From Flavobacterium sp. (GTDB lineage Bacteria; Bacteroidota; Bacteroidia; Flavobacteriales; Flavobacteriaceae), in assembly GCF_004295795.1 (NCBI RefSeq), contig NZ_SEBR01000006.1:62001-126000 (forward strand): 64,000 bases of DNA, given 5' to 3'. The notes under the pieces are model-generated. The model had not been told where the DNA came from. It did no database searches and was given only the letters and a program-made list of their open reading frames with translations. Each line of letters starts with the position of its first letter. The stretch's first letter is position 1. Position numbers and translations under genes: made by a program. Shown here in pieces: positions 1 through 7,472 of this stretch.

Positions 1-588
1 GGGCAAGTCCGCTACATCGAAGCCGGTCTCGGATACAAAATTTACGATACGTTGGCTCAAACGCAATCTGCATCGGAAGCAACAGACTGGCATCTCAAGA
101 AAAAATTATCAGGCGGAGGCGCGCTGATGGATCTTGGAATCTATTGCATACAGGCCGCGCGTTACGTTTTGGGTGAAGAACCAATTTCAGTCACGGCGCA
201 ATTTGGCGTTGTACACGACAAAATCAGATTTTCAGAAGTGGAAGAATCGATCTCGTGGCAAATGGAATTCCCGAGTGGTGCCATGGCAAGTTGCAACACG
301 TCTTGCGGTTTCCACATCGACCGTTTCTACGCTTCCGCAGACGAAGGAAGTTTCGAGTTGAGTCCGGCCTTGAGCTACGGCCCTTTCGTCGGAAAGACAT
401 CCGATGGAAAAATCATCGAATTCCCCATCGTAAATCAACAACAAACGCAAATGGATGCGATTTGCAAAGCCTTGTTGGAAGCAAAACCGCTGCCAAGCCA
501 CATAACAGGCGAAGAAGGAATCAAGGACGTGAGAATTATCGAAGCGATTTACAAATCGGCGAATTCGGGCGTCAAGATCAAGATTTGA
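1..588 (+). CDS. Gfo/Idh/MocA family oxidoreductase, C-terminal part (5' truncated)
   Basis: The reading frame is open from the first base and ends at 586-588, so about 195 C-terminal residues are visible. The stretch GGGALMDLGIYCIQ followed by a beta-sheet rich region with LSPALSYGP and a final ITGEEGIKDVRIIEAIYKSA is characteristic of NAD(P)-dependent glucose-fructose oxidoreductase relatives. The conserved Asp and Tyr of DLGIYCI sit where the family places substrate-binding residues. The Rossmann domain lies outside the window, so cofactor and substrate cannot be judged. The next gene starts 150 bases downstream in the same direction. Family assignment is firm; the sugar or other substrate is unknown. 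Confidence 0.85.
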   Translation, partial: GQVRYIEAGLGYKIYDTLAQTQSASEATDWHLKKKLSGGGALMDLGIYCIQAARYVLGEEPISVTAQFGVVHDKIRFSEVEESISWQMEFPSGAMASCNTSCGFHIDRFYASADEGSFELSPALSYGPFVGKTSDGKIIEFPIVNQQQTQMDAICKALLEAKPLPSHITGEEGIKDVRIIEAIYKSANSGVKIKI

Positions 589-738
589 GGAATATGGAGA
601 TAGCCAGGCTTCCATAAACCACTTTAGTAGTCCGAAAACGAATCGGTTTCTCTTCAAATTGCCGTCAGTTCAAAAAAAATCACTCCAGATTTGTAACATT
701 CGAACAACAGTCGTATCCAAAACAAAAACGACAACAAA

Positions 739-1218
739 ATGGTATTCGAAACCATCTACCAAACGTATTGGAACAAAATCTTTCGGCTTTGCCGCGGCTA
801 TCTCGGCGATGACGATTGGGCGAAAGACGTGGCTCAGGACAGCTTCGTATCGGTTTACAACAACCTCGGGAAATTTCGCGGCGAGGCAAGTGTCGGCACC
901 TGGATTTACAAGATTGCCGTGAACAACTGCCTGCGTCAGATCGAAAAGGACAAAAAGCTCCAAAAATCCGGCGTGCCCGAAAATATTCCCGAGCCGCCCG
1001 AAATCGACAACCAACCGCAAATCGACCTGCTTTACAAGTTCATTTCAGAACTCAAGGAACTCGACCGCATCGTGATCTCTCTCGAACTCGAAGACATCCG
1101 TCAAGCGGAAATCGCGCAAATCACGGGGCTTTCCGAAGCAAACGTGCGCGTAAAAATCCATCGCATCAAAGAACAACTCCTCAAAAAATTCCAAACTCAT
1201 GGACACGATCGATCTTAA
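739..1218 (+). CDS. ECF-type RNA polymerase sigma factor
   Basis: A 159-residue sigma-70 family protein of the extracytoplasmic function class. Region 2 spans about residues 4-70 (FETIYQTYWNKIFRLCRGYLG, the DVAQDSF core-binding motif, then GTWIYKIAVNNCLR), and region 4 about 108-155 (LEDIRQAEIAQITGLSEANVRVKIHRIKEQL, a helix-turn-helix for the -35 element). The acidic linker with DNQPQ separates them. The ATG at 739 gives the normal family length. The gene overlaps the following membrane-protein gene by 20 bases, which indicates coupled translation and suggests the partner is its regulator. The target regulon is not visible from the sequence. Confidence 0.93.
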   Translation: MVFETIYQTYWNKIFRLCRGYLGDDDWAKDVAQDSFVSVYNNLGKFRGEASVGTWIYKIAVNNCLRQIEKDKKLQKSGVPENIPEPPEIDNQPQIDLLYKFISELKELDRIVISLELEDIRQAEIAQITGLSEANVRVKIHRIKEQLLKKFQTHGHDRS

Positions 1219-1786
1219 AGACATCTGGCAAAAAAGCCAACCTGAAATGCCGAACATCAAGGAAGTTTTGGCAAAAGCGACCCAATTCCAGAACAACTTC
1301 AAACGCAAAACCATTGGCGCGAACCTATTGCTTTTAGCCACGACCGCTTTCGTGATTTGGGTAATCTGGTATTATCAACCGCAAATGTGGACGACGACAG
1401 TCGGTGCCGTTCTCACCGTTTTGTCGCTAGTAATTTTCATCGGATTTTCAACAAAAATGCTGTGGGTGCCAAAACCGCTTGACGAATCCCAAGACGCAAA
1501 AAAAGCGATCAGTTCGCTTCGGAAACTCCAAAAAGACCAAGCGCTGTTGCAAACCACGGTCATGAACCTGTATTTCCTTTTCCTATCGGCGGGAATCTTG
1601 CTTTACATGATCGAATATGCGATGAAAATGCCGCTTGCCATGGCGATTCTGGTGTACGTACTGACAGCGACTTGGTTTGTTTTCAACTGGTTTGTTATCC
1701 GACCGAAAACGATTCGGAAACAACGCGAAAAAATCGAGGCCGTTATCGCATCACTTGAGCAAATCCAAGGGCAATTCGAGTCGTAA
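1199..1786 (+). CDS. Four-TM membrane protein coupled to the sigma factor (possible anti-sigma factor)
   Basis: A 195-residue protein beginning inside the sigma gene. A short cytoplasmic N-terminus (about residues 1-36, with IWQKSQPEMPNIKEVL) is followed by four predicted membrane helices near 38-60, 67-87, 122-141 and 145-168, and a charged C-terminal helix. The placement, with a 20-base overlap after an ECF sigma gene, is the usual position of an anti-sigma factor, and the soluble N-terminal segment before the first helix would fit sigma binding. No recognised anti-sigma domain or zinc motif is seen, so the role is inferred from context only. Confidence 0.8.
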   Translation: MDTIDLKDIWQKSQPEMPNIKEVLAKATQFQNNFKRKTIGANLLLLATTAFVIWVIWYYQPQMWTTTVGAVLTVLSLVIFIGFSTKMLWVPKPLDESQDAKKAISSLRKLQKDQALLQTTVMNLYFLFLSAGILLYMIEYAMKMPLAMAILVYVLTATWFVFNWFVIRPKTIRKQREKIEAVIASLEQIQGQFES

Positions 1787-1822
1787 CATTTCGGTAAAAT
1801 TTTATCCAAACACAAAATTACC

Positions 1823-2746
1823 ATGAAAAAAGCAGTGCTAGTTTCGTTTCTATTCGTCCTGAATGTTTGTTTCGGACAAGAATTGTATGTGAGAACTTTC
1901 GGAAATCCAGAAGACAAAGCCGTCATTTTCCTGCACGGCGGACCGGGTTACAACAGTGCATCGTTCGAAGTCACGACGGCTAAACCGTTGTCTGACAAAG
2001 GATTTTTCGTGATCGTCTACGACAGACGCGGTGAAGGCCGATCTACCGACGCAAACGCCAAATTCGACTTTGCACAGACCGACGAAGACCTTATTGGGTT
2101 ATTTTCCAGATTCCAACTCAAAAAAGCGACGTTGATCGGGCATAGTTTTGGCGGAATGGTCGCCATAAAGTTTGCCGAAAAATTCCCCGAAAAAGTGAAT
2201 TCACTCGTGCTCGTCGGCGCACCTTTGAATCTTCAGGAAAGTTTCGACCAAATCGTGGCCAGATGCCGAAAAATCTACGAGGACAAGAACGATTCCGGCA
2301 ATCTGAATTACATCGGAATAATGGAAAAAATGGACAAAACGACGATGGAATATGCGTCCTATTGCTTCGGACATGCGATGTACAACGGGTTTTATTCGCC
2401 AAAAAATCCATCGGAGGCATCGAAAAAAATCTACTCCGAAGCCAAGGAAAAACCAGCATTCGGATACGCCTCAAAAATGACTGTCGAACCGCCGGCCGGA
2501 TTCTCGAAAAACGAAAACTACACGACGCTCGATTTGACCCAAAACCTCAAGAATCTGGTAGCGAAAAAGGCGAAAGTCTTCGCGCTTTACGGAAAAGACG
2601 ACGGTTTATATACGTCAGGACAAGTGGAAAAAGTCGGCGAAATCATCAGAAAACAGCATCTCGTGTATTTGGAAGATTGCTCACATTCCGTGTTTATCGA
2701 TCAACAGGAAATCTTCATTGAATCGGTTGGAAATTGGAGCAAATAA
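1823..2746 (+). CDS. Secreted alpha/beta hydrolase (proline iminopeptidase-like)
   Basis: A 307-residue protein with an N-terminal signal peptide (MKKAVLVSFLFVLNVCFGQ, cleavage near residue 19). It shows the oxyanion motif HGGPGYN at 38-44, the nucleophile elbow GHSFGG with Ser108, an acid at Asp259/Asp260 in YGKDDGLY, and the catalytic His288 in CSHSVF. The HGGPG motif is typical of the proline iminopeptidase/epoxide hydrolase branch. It is probably periplasmic or exported. The start at 1823 gives a proper signal peptide, and the gene follows the membrane protein after 36 bases, so co-transcription is possible. Substrate cannot be told. Confidence 0.88.
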   Translation: MKKAVLVSFLFVLNVCFGQELYVRTFGNPEDKAVIFLHGGPGYNSASFEVTTAKPLSDKGFFVIVYDRRGEGRSTDANAKFDFAQTDEDLIGLFSRFQLKKATLIGHSFGGMVAIKFAEKFPEKVNSLVLVGAPLNLQESFDQIVARCRKIYEDKNDSGNLNYIGIMEKMDKTTMEYASYCFGHAMYNGFYSPKNPSEASKKIYSEAKEKPAFGYASKMTVEPPAGFSKNENYTTLDLTQNLKNLVAKKAKVFALYGKDDGLYTSGQVEKVGEIIRKQHLVYLEDCSHSVFIDQQEIFIESVGNWSK

Positions 2747-2750
2747 AAAA

Positions 2751-2813
2751 GCCATCGCCAACAAAAGAGAATCAAAACAGGATTGGGTTTCGATGCGCTA
2801 AAGTCGCGATGGC
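2751..2813 (-). terminator. Inverted repeat with T-run downstream of the 84-residue gene
   Basis: GCCATCGC at 2751-2758 pairs with GCGATGGC at 2806-2813 across a loop of about 47 bases. Read on the minus strand the stem is followed by a run of T, and it lies just after the stop codon of the gene at 2831-3085. The long loop is atypical for an intrinsic terminator, so this is a tentative call. Confidence 0.45.
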
Positions 2814-2830
2814 CTGATATGTGGTGTGTT

Positions 2831-3085
2831 CTAGAACTTTTCGTTCTTGACGATCTGTACTTTCCCGGCCGGAACGGCGTCGGTCGTATCTTTGGTGATT
2901 ATCACGTTGAGAATCTTAATCGGAAAATCAGGAACTTCATCTGCAGATTCCCGCATATCCTGGACTAGATGGTCGAAATCGTGAGCGTTCAGGACGAGAG
3001 AATCGCCGTGATCGATGCGATGCGTGATGATGTAATCGCGAATTCCCGCAACCGACATCTGGTGTATGACATTGAATGTTGACAT
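2831..3085 (-). CDS. Small conserved protein of unknown function
   Basis: An 84-residue protein without signal peptide or membrane helix. It begins MSTFNVIHQMSVAGIRDYIITHR and has a middle segment LVLNAHDFDHLVQDMRES followed by a beta-like ILNVIITKDTTD and a basic end. I recognise it only as a type of short uncharacterised protein common in flavobacteria. It stands alone, convergent with the alpha/beta hydrolase gene. The opposite strand carries a 61-codon frame here, which lacks a plausible start context and family resemblance, so the minus frame is preferred. Confidence 0.7.
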   Translation of the reverse strand: MSTFNVIHQMSVAGIRDYIITHRIDHGDSLVLNAHDFDHLVQDMRESADEVPDFPIKILNVIITKDTTDAVPAGKVQIVKNEKF

Positions 3086-3183
3086 GGTTATGTTGTTTTA
3101 CTTAAAGATAACCAATCGATGGTGAAAACTCGGGATATTTAGGGTTTTGTTGGGAGAGAAAACATGTAAAGTTTCAAATTCCA

Positions 3184-3201
3184 TCCCGACAGCTATCGGG
3201 A
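3184..3201. repeat. Dispersed 18-bp palindrome, copy 1
   Basis: TCCCGACAGCTATCGGGA, one base away from the perfect palindrome TCCCGATAGCTATCGGGA found elsewhere in the window. It is followed by a GGAATTTGGGATTTG tract like the other copies. It lies between two minus-strand genes. Confidence 0.85.
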
Positions 3202-3226
3202 TGGAATTTGGGATTTGTGATTTATT

Positions 3227-3706
3227 TCAGAATCTTCGCTTATACTCGGCCAACAACCAATCCGAAAAGAAAAGCGAATTGTAAGCATCCCGATTCTTCT
3301 CGTCGTTTTTCTCGAAAAAATCCAGTTTCTCACGGTACTTCGCCAGTTGTTCGGGCGTGAGCAGCTTGCGGTAATCTTCTTCCTGCCGAATCAGCACGTG
3401 CACGAATTGGTTTGTGTCCTTTTCGTCGTAGCTCGCGATCATTTTGTTGTAAATAGGCAGCAACTCCTGGTATTGATCGATGAAAAGTTGCTTGAACTTC
3501 GGATTCTGTTGCTCGGTGTAATTCACGATCTGGTACGTGACTTTCCCTTTGGTCTGCCAAAACGACTCCTCGCCTTTTTCGGCCTTGTGCACGAAAGTTT
3601 GCATCATCATGACCTTGGCCTCGATCGATTTGGAGATTCTGGCATCGTTGTTCTGGGAAAATCCAAGATTCAAACAAAGCAGCACAAGCAAAAACAAGTT
3701 TTTCAT
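3227..3706 (-). CDS. Small secreted protein of unknown function
   Basis: A 159-residue protein read from the ATG at 3706, which gives a clean signal peptide (MKNLFLLVLLCLNLGFSQ). A longer frame with a TTG six codons upstream would spoil the signal peptide and is not chosen. The mature part is mostly helical and charged (KSIEAKVMMMQTFVHKAEKG, FKQLFIDQYQELLPIYNKM, LTPEQLAKYREKLDFFEKN), with no cysteines. I do not recognise a named domain. It is likely periplasmic. The preceding minus-strand gene is separated from it by a probable terminator. Confidence 0.8.
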   Translation of the reverse strand: MKNLFLLVLLCLNLGFSQNNDARISKSIEAKVMMMQTFVHKAEKGEESFWQTKGKVTYQIVNYTEQQNPKFKQLFIDQYQELLPIYNKMIASYDEKDTNQFVHVLIRQEEDYRKLLTPEQLAKYREKLDFFEKNDEKNRDAYNSLFFSDWLLAEYKRRF

Positions 3707-3730
3707 GGGTTCCAATTTGTACAAAAATAA

Positions 3731-3766
3731 AAAAAGCCCCAGACAAATCCGGGACTTCTTTAGGTT
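3731..3766 (-). terminator. Probable intrinsic terminator after the 3803-4438 gene
   Basis: On the minus strand a stem AAGTCCC with loop and GGGGCTT (one mismatch) is followed by TTTTTTTATTTTT. It lies about 40 bases after the stop codon of the gene at 3803-4438. Confidence 0.65.
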
Positions 3767-3802
3767 GCGTTGTTGTTTAAGGAAATAGTTGTTGTAGTTG
3801 TA

Positions 3803-4438
3803 TCAGAATTCGTATCCGATCTTGAGCCCGATTCTCGGAACCCATTCGTCCACGTTTTTGTTGTCGATGTAACCTTCGCCCTTGATCTCAAGCTTCCACA
3901 TTACGCCAATGAAAGGATCAATGGCGACCGGACCGGCCTTGATTTTGTATCCAAGTTCAGGACTGAAAAGCGAGAAGTAGGAATATGTCCCGTCGTCGGC
4001 GCCAGGACCGAAATCATCGTCGAACGAAATACGTCCGTAAGAAAGGTAATTGCCCAAATACGGTCCGCTGTTTTTTCCAAGGAAATAAGTGCGTTGCCCT
4101 ATTTCGACTACGAAACCTTTTCCGTCAATTTCTCCTCCGGGAATGTCGTATTCCATCATTCCGTAAGCCACGTTCACGATCTTCGAGGAATAAAAACTAA
4201 AGCTTTTGTCGTTCATCGCCTTCGTCTTTTTGTTGCCCAGAAATTCCACGCTCAAACCAACTTGGTTCAATTCCGGAAAAGAGCCAAAAGCCGACACGGT
4301 AACTTTTTTGTCGTAAACGGTCGTCTCGCTCGCGGTTGTCGTTTTTCCGTCGATCGTTGTGGTTGTAGTCGTGGTCGTCGTCTGAGCGAATCCCGCCGAA
4401 AAAGCGAAAAGTCCGGTTAAAATCAGAAGTCGTTTCAT
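3803..4438 (-). CDS. Secreted beta-rich protein with a poly-Thr leader, unknown function
   Basis: A 211-residue protein with a signal peptide (MKRLLILTGLFAFSAGFAQ) followed by a run of nine threonines and a second Thr-rich stretch TIDGKTTTASETT. The rest alternates short beta strands (VTVSAFGSFPEL, GLSVEFLGN, IVNVAYGMMEYDI, FVVEIGQRTYFLG, YSYFSLFSPELGYKIKAG) and ends IGLKIGYEF with a terminal Phe. That pattern is typical of small outer-membrane beta-barrels. The outer-membrane assignment is inferred from the strand pattern and C-terminal Phe. The Thr run arises from repeated ACC/ACG codons and may vary in length between strains. Confidence 0.82.
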   Translation of the reverse strand: MKRLLILTGLFAFSAGFAQTTTTTTTTTIDGKTTTASETTVYDKKVTVSAFGSFPELNQVGLSVEFLGNKKTKAMNDKSFSFYSSKIVNVAYGMMEYDIPGGEIDGKGFVVEIGQRTYFLGKNSGPYLGNYLSYGRISFDDDFGPGADDGTYSYFSLFSPELGYKIKAGPVAIDPFIGVMWKLEIKGEGYIDNKNVDEWVPRIGLKIGYEF

Positions 4439-4587
4439 GTGATTTGTTTTAGGTTATGAGGCGAAATTACGCAGCGATTTTAACACTGGCAAGCAATGTG
4501 GGAATGTTGTACGGGTGGCGATTTTAAGTGTAAACGAAGTTATTCGGAGGTACCGCAATTGATTTCTGCAACTGATACATTTTGTTT

Positions 4588-4840
4588 GGGCGTGCCGGCG
4601 GCAAAGCTTCCAACGACTATTTTTTCTGCTACTGCAATTGTGCGCCGCTATTGGCAAAAAGGCCGCCGTCGGGCTGTCCGCTGTATCTTTTTGGTTCGCT
4701 GCTGGCGCGCGAACCAAAAAGGATGCCGCTGCCATCCCTCACGCGGAGGTGTTTCGAGGACTTTTGCTGTTTGAATGGGGTTTGGGAGCGAAGTTTGCAA
4801 CTTCGCGAAACGCGTGCCCGAGTCTGTGACTCGGAAAAAA
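4588..4840 (+). repeat. GC-rich dispersed intergenic element, copy A (full form)
   Basis: Begins GGGCGTGCCGGCGGC at 4588 and continues with GCCGCCGTCGGGCT near 4662, a perfect 12-bp hairpin (stem TTTTTGGTTCGC, about 4688-4720), the block ATCCCTCACGCG, and then two more hairpins, GCGAAGTTTGCAACTTCGC at about 4790 and CCGAGTCTGTGACTCGG at about 4819. The same order recurs inverted at 60316-60590, and shorter copies occur at 10633, 37280 and 46602. It fills most of the 470-base gap between the secreted-protein gene and tRNA-His. Short open frames across it have no family resemblance and are not called genes. Confidence 0.85.
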
Positions 4841-4909
4841 ACTCAGGAACTTAGCACTCAGTAGCTCCAAAAAAAAAACTCCCGATTTCTCGAGAGCTTC
4901 CAAATCTAG

Positions 4910-4983
4910 GGTGGATGACGGGGGTCGAACCCGCGACCTTCGGCACCACAAACCGACGCTCTAACCAACTGAGCTACAACCAC
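4910..4983 (-). tRNA. tRNA-His (anticodon GTG)
   Basis: Read on the minus strand, the acceptor arm GTGGTTG/CATCCAC, the D arm with AGCTCAGTTGGTTAGAGC, an anticodon arm TCGGT-TTGTGGT-GCCGA with anticodon GTG, and a T arm GCGGG-TTCGACC-CCCGT can be folded. A G at 4984 opposite the C discriminator at 4910 matches the extra G(-1) that marks tRNA-His. The CCA end is not encoded. Confidence 0.95.
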
Positions 4984-5046
4984 CATGTTTTTGCGAGGGC
5001 AAAGATAGCGCAAATACTGTATTTCCCAAATATTTTTTTCAAAAAA

Positions 5047-5763
5047 TTACAGCAAATCTCCTAAACTATTGACTGCCAAATAACGTTCGGTCGTAAAACC
5101 TTCGCCCATGTCGACGCCCACGAGCCGTCCAAAGTCCTGAAGGCGGTAATCAAGGCTTTCAAAAAAGTTCTTCGTGGCAATGGGAGTCACGGGATCTTTG
5201 CTGTCCGGGTCGTAAAACTGAGAAGAATAGGCCATGATCGCCTCTACCCTTTTGGCATTGAAACCAGAAATGTCGACCACGAAGTCGGGCTTGATATCTT
5301 TCCACTGAATGTAATGATAAACCACCTTCGGACGCCATTCTGCCTGTTTCTCTCCGTCATACTCCGTCTCGATCTTGCGCAGACCAGACAAAAAACAAGC
5401 ATCCGAAACCAACTTGCTTCCCTTTCCATGATCGATATGTCGGTCTTCGATCGCGTTGGCCAAAACGATTTCCGGTCGATACTTGCGGATCATTCTTATA
5501 ACCGCCAACTGATGTTCTTCATCATTGACGAAAAAACCATCTCTCATATTCAGGTTTTCGCGAATCGAAACACCAAGGATTTTAGCCGCATTCGCCGCCT
5601 CGATATCGCGAATTTCAGCCGAACCGCGCGTACCGAGTTCACCTCGAGTCAAATCGACAATCCCAATTTTTTTTCCAAGCGAGATTTCCTTCGCTATCGT
5701 GCCTCCGCAGCCCAATTCCACATCGTCCGGATGCGCCCCGAAGGCCAGTATATCTAATTTCAT
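5047..5763 (-). CDS. bshB1: Bacillithiol biosynthesis deacetylase BshB1
   Basis: A 238-residue LmbE/PIG-L family protein. It hydrolyses the acetyl group of N-acetylglucosaminyl-malate, the second step of bacillithiol synthesis, in the cytoplasm. The metal site AHPDD (His11, Asp14) is at the N-terminus, followed by ELGCGGTI, DLTRGELGTRG, and the IEDRHIDHGKGSKL segment with the third metal ligand. The ATG at 5763 is chosen over a GTG one codon upstream. The C-terminal SLDYRLQDFGRLVGVDMGEGF is typical of BshB1 rather than of mycothiol MshB or the Bca amidases. The gene lies 149 bases after menF-like on the same strand, across a tract of 7-bp repeats. Confidence 0.93.
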   Translation of the reverse strand: MKLDILAFGAHPDDVELGCGGTIAKEISLGKKIGIVDLTRGELGTRGSAEIRDIEAANAAKILGVSIRENLNMRDGFFVNDEEHQLAVIRMIRKYRPEIVLANAIEDRHIDHGKGSKLVSDACFLSGLRKIETEYDGEKQAEWRPKVVYHYIQWKDIKPDFVVDISGFNAKRVEAIMAYSSQFYDPDSKDPVTPIATKNFFESLDYRLQDFGRLVGVDMGEGFTTERYLAVNSLGDLL

Positions 5764-5781
5764 CACTTCAATGTTCGTTAC

Positions 5782-5823
5782 TCGTTGTTCGTTGTTCGTT
5801 GTTCGTTGTTCGTTGTTCGTTGT
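5782..5823. repeat. Heptamer array TCGTTGT x6
   Basis: Six perfect tandem copies of the 7-bp unit TCGTTGT, with decayed copies on both sides. It lies just upstream of bshB1, so length changes could alter the leader of that gene. Confidence 0.95.
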
Positions 5824-5873
5824 TCAAAATTCTTTATTCAAAATTCGCCCTCATCATTCATCGTTCATTATTT

Positions 5874-5901
5874 ATTATTCATTATTCATTATTCATTATT
5901 C
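5874..5901. repeat. Heptamer array ATTATTC x4
   Basis: Four perfect copies of the 7-bp unit ATTATTC with degenerate flanking copies, ending about 11 bases from the stop codon of the isochorismate synthase gene. The unit differs from the neighbouring TCGTTGT array but has the same length. Confidence 0.93.
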
Positions 5902-5912
5902 ATTATTAATTG

Positions 5913-6953
5913 TCACGACAGCGCCTTCCGAATCGTAAGCGACTTATTCACGGTCTCGAAAAACTCCTTTTCAGGCTCACTGTCCTTCGTGATCCCGCAA
6001 CCGATGAACAATTGCGCCACACCGTCTTTGACCTTCATGCACCGCAGATTCACGTACAAATCAGTTCCGTCCTGCAAATTGAGTTCGCCCAAAAATCCTG
6101 CATAATAGTCGCGCCCGTAACCTTCGTTGTCCAAGATGAACTGTTTCGACTCGGCTTTTGGCAATCCGCAAACCGCCGGCGTCGGATGCAGGATCGAAAT
6201 CACTTCTCCCAAATCGGCAGCGTCGTTGAGCGTTCCCGAAATGTCGGTTCTAATGTGTAGCAGATTTCCGGCTTTGGTCGTATAAGGCGCCCCGATTTCG
6301 ATGTCCGACACAAGGCCTTCCAATCCGTTCCAAATGAAATCGGTCACAAAACGCTGTTCTTCCTTTTCCTTCTTTGGCCACGAAACTTCGGTTTCACCTT
6401 GAAATTTCTGGGTTCCGGCCAGCGCCATCGTCGCAAAATCCTTTCCATTGGCCTCGAGCAGTTTTTCTGGAGTCGCGGCCATCCAGATATCGGTTTCCGG
6501 ATGAAACCACAAGTAAACGAAAGCCGATGGATAATTCGCGGCCAGTTTTCCAAAAGCGTCCAAAGCATCGAAATCCCCGATCGGGATTTCCTCCAATCGC
6601 GACAGCACGACTTTCTCGAAATCGCCATTCCTGATCGCCGAAACGCCTTTGGCAACAAGGATTTCAAAATTCAATTTGGCCTTGGCATCGATCTCGAGTT
6701 CGGGCGTCACGGAATTTGCCGTCGATACAATAAAATTCTCTTTCACGACATCACTGTCATTTTCAGGCAAAATCCAGCACAAAGCCGAATCGAAAGGCGC
6801 GAAAACAAACCCGGATTCCGTCCATTTGTTGCAGCCGTGGGAGACTTTCCCTCTTTGAAAAATTCCGGTAATGTTCGTTTGGTCGGGCTTCCTGAAAATG
6901 ACGAAAGGTTTTCCCAGACTCAGGCTTTCGGCAGCTTTTTCGAATATTTTCAT
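5913..6953 (-). CDS. menF: Isochorismate synthase (chorismate-binding enzyme)
   Basis: A 346-residue protein of the chorismate-binding family, which converts chorismate to isochorismate for menaquinone. The start is the ATG at 6953, which overlaps the stop of the upstream thioesterase gene (ATGA). A longer upstream frame would run through that gene. Signatures are VVLSRLEEI, AFVYLWFHPETDIWMAATPEKLL, the ALAGTQ active-site block, LHIRTDISGTL, and HPTPAVCGLPK near the C-terminus. EntC-type enzymes for siderophores share these motifs. The linked thioesterase and absence of siderophore genes favour the menaquinone role. Confidence 0.88.
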   Translation of the reverse strand: MKIFEKAAESLSLGKPFVIFRKPDQTNITGIFQRGKVSHGCNKWTESGFVFAPFDSALCWILPENDSDVVKENFIVSTANSVTPELEIDAKAKLNFEILVAKGVSAIRNGDFEKVVLSRLEEIPIGDFDALDAFGKLAANYPSAFVYLWFHPETDIWMAATPEKLLEANGKDFATMALAGTQKFQGETEVSWPKKEKEEQRFVTDFIWNGLEGLVSDIEIGAPYTTKAGNLLHIRTDISGTLNDAADLGEVISILHPTPAVCGLPKAESKQFILDNEGYGRDYYAGFLGELNLQDGTDLYVNLRCMKVKDGVAQLFIGCGITKDSEPEKEFFETVNKSLTIRKALS

Positions 6954-7378
6954 GCTTTCTTTCTTGGCAACACCATGTTTGTCAGTTTGCAAAGCGAGAT
7001 CAGGTTGTCGCTTTCGTCGGTCACGCGAATTTCCCACAAATGGATCGTGCCGCCTTTGTGAATGATGCGCGCCGTGCCGGTCACGATACCGTTTCGCTTG
7101 GCTTTCACGTGATTGGCCGAAATCTCGATGCCGCGCACTTCCCTTTCAGAAGCGTCGACCAACATCAGCGAAGCCGCACTTCCCACAGATTCCGCCAAAG
7201 CGACCGTCGCACCACCGTGAAGCAATCCCATCGGCTGGTGTACTTTTGGCGTTACGGGCATCGTTGCTTGAAGAAAATCGGGGCCGGCGTCTACGAACTC
7301 GATCTCGAGCGTGGCCATCAATGTGTTTTCTTTTGAAAAGGCATTGCAGAACGCAAGCACTTTTTCCTTGTCGAACAT
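6950..7378 (-). CDS. PaaI-type hotdog thioesterase, probably DHNA-CoA hydrolase
   Basis: A 142-residue single-hotdog protein. The motif HQPMGLLHGGATVALAESVGSAAS (about residues 47-70) holds the HGG turn and the catalytic Glu of the PaaI/YdiI branch. C-terminal strands VTGTARIIHKGGTIHLWEIRV complete the fold. It would hydrolyse an aromatic acyl-CoA. Its 4-base overlap with the isochorismate synthase gene points to 1,4-dihydroxy-2-naphthoyl-CoA, the menaquinone intermediate. That substrate is inferred from context and not from residues. Confidence 0.87.
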   Translation of the reverse strand: MFDKEKVLAFCNAFSKENTLMATLEIEFVDAGPDFLQATMPVTPKVHQPMGLLHGGATVALAESVGSAASLMLVDASEREVRGIEISANHVKAKRNGIVTGTARIIHKGGTIHLWEIRVTDESDNLISLCKLTNMVLPRKKA

Positions 7379-7472
7379 AGTTGTCTATTTTGGGTAAAAT
7401 TACGAAAACTTGTTGGCGGTCGACGTTTCGGCAATCCACAAATTCCATTACATTAGCGACAAACACCTGACT

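Noticed and set aside
4496..4854. Overlapping short frames in the GC-rich element near 4.7 kb
   Set aside because: They lie in a dispersed repeat whose hairpins, not codons, are conserved between copies.
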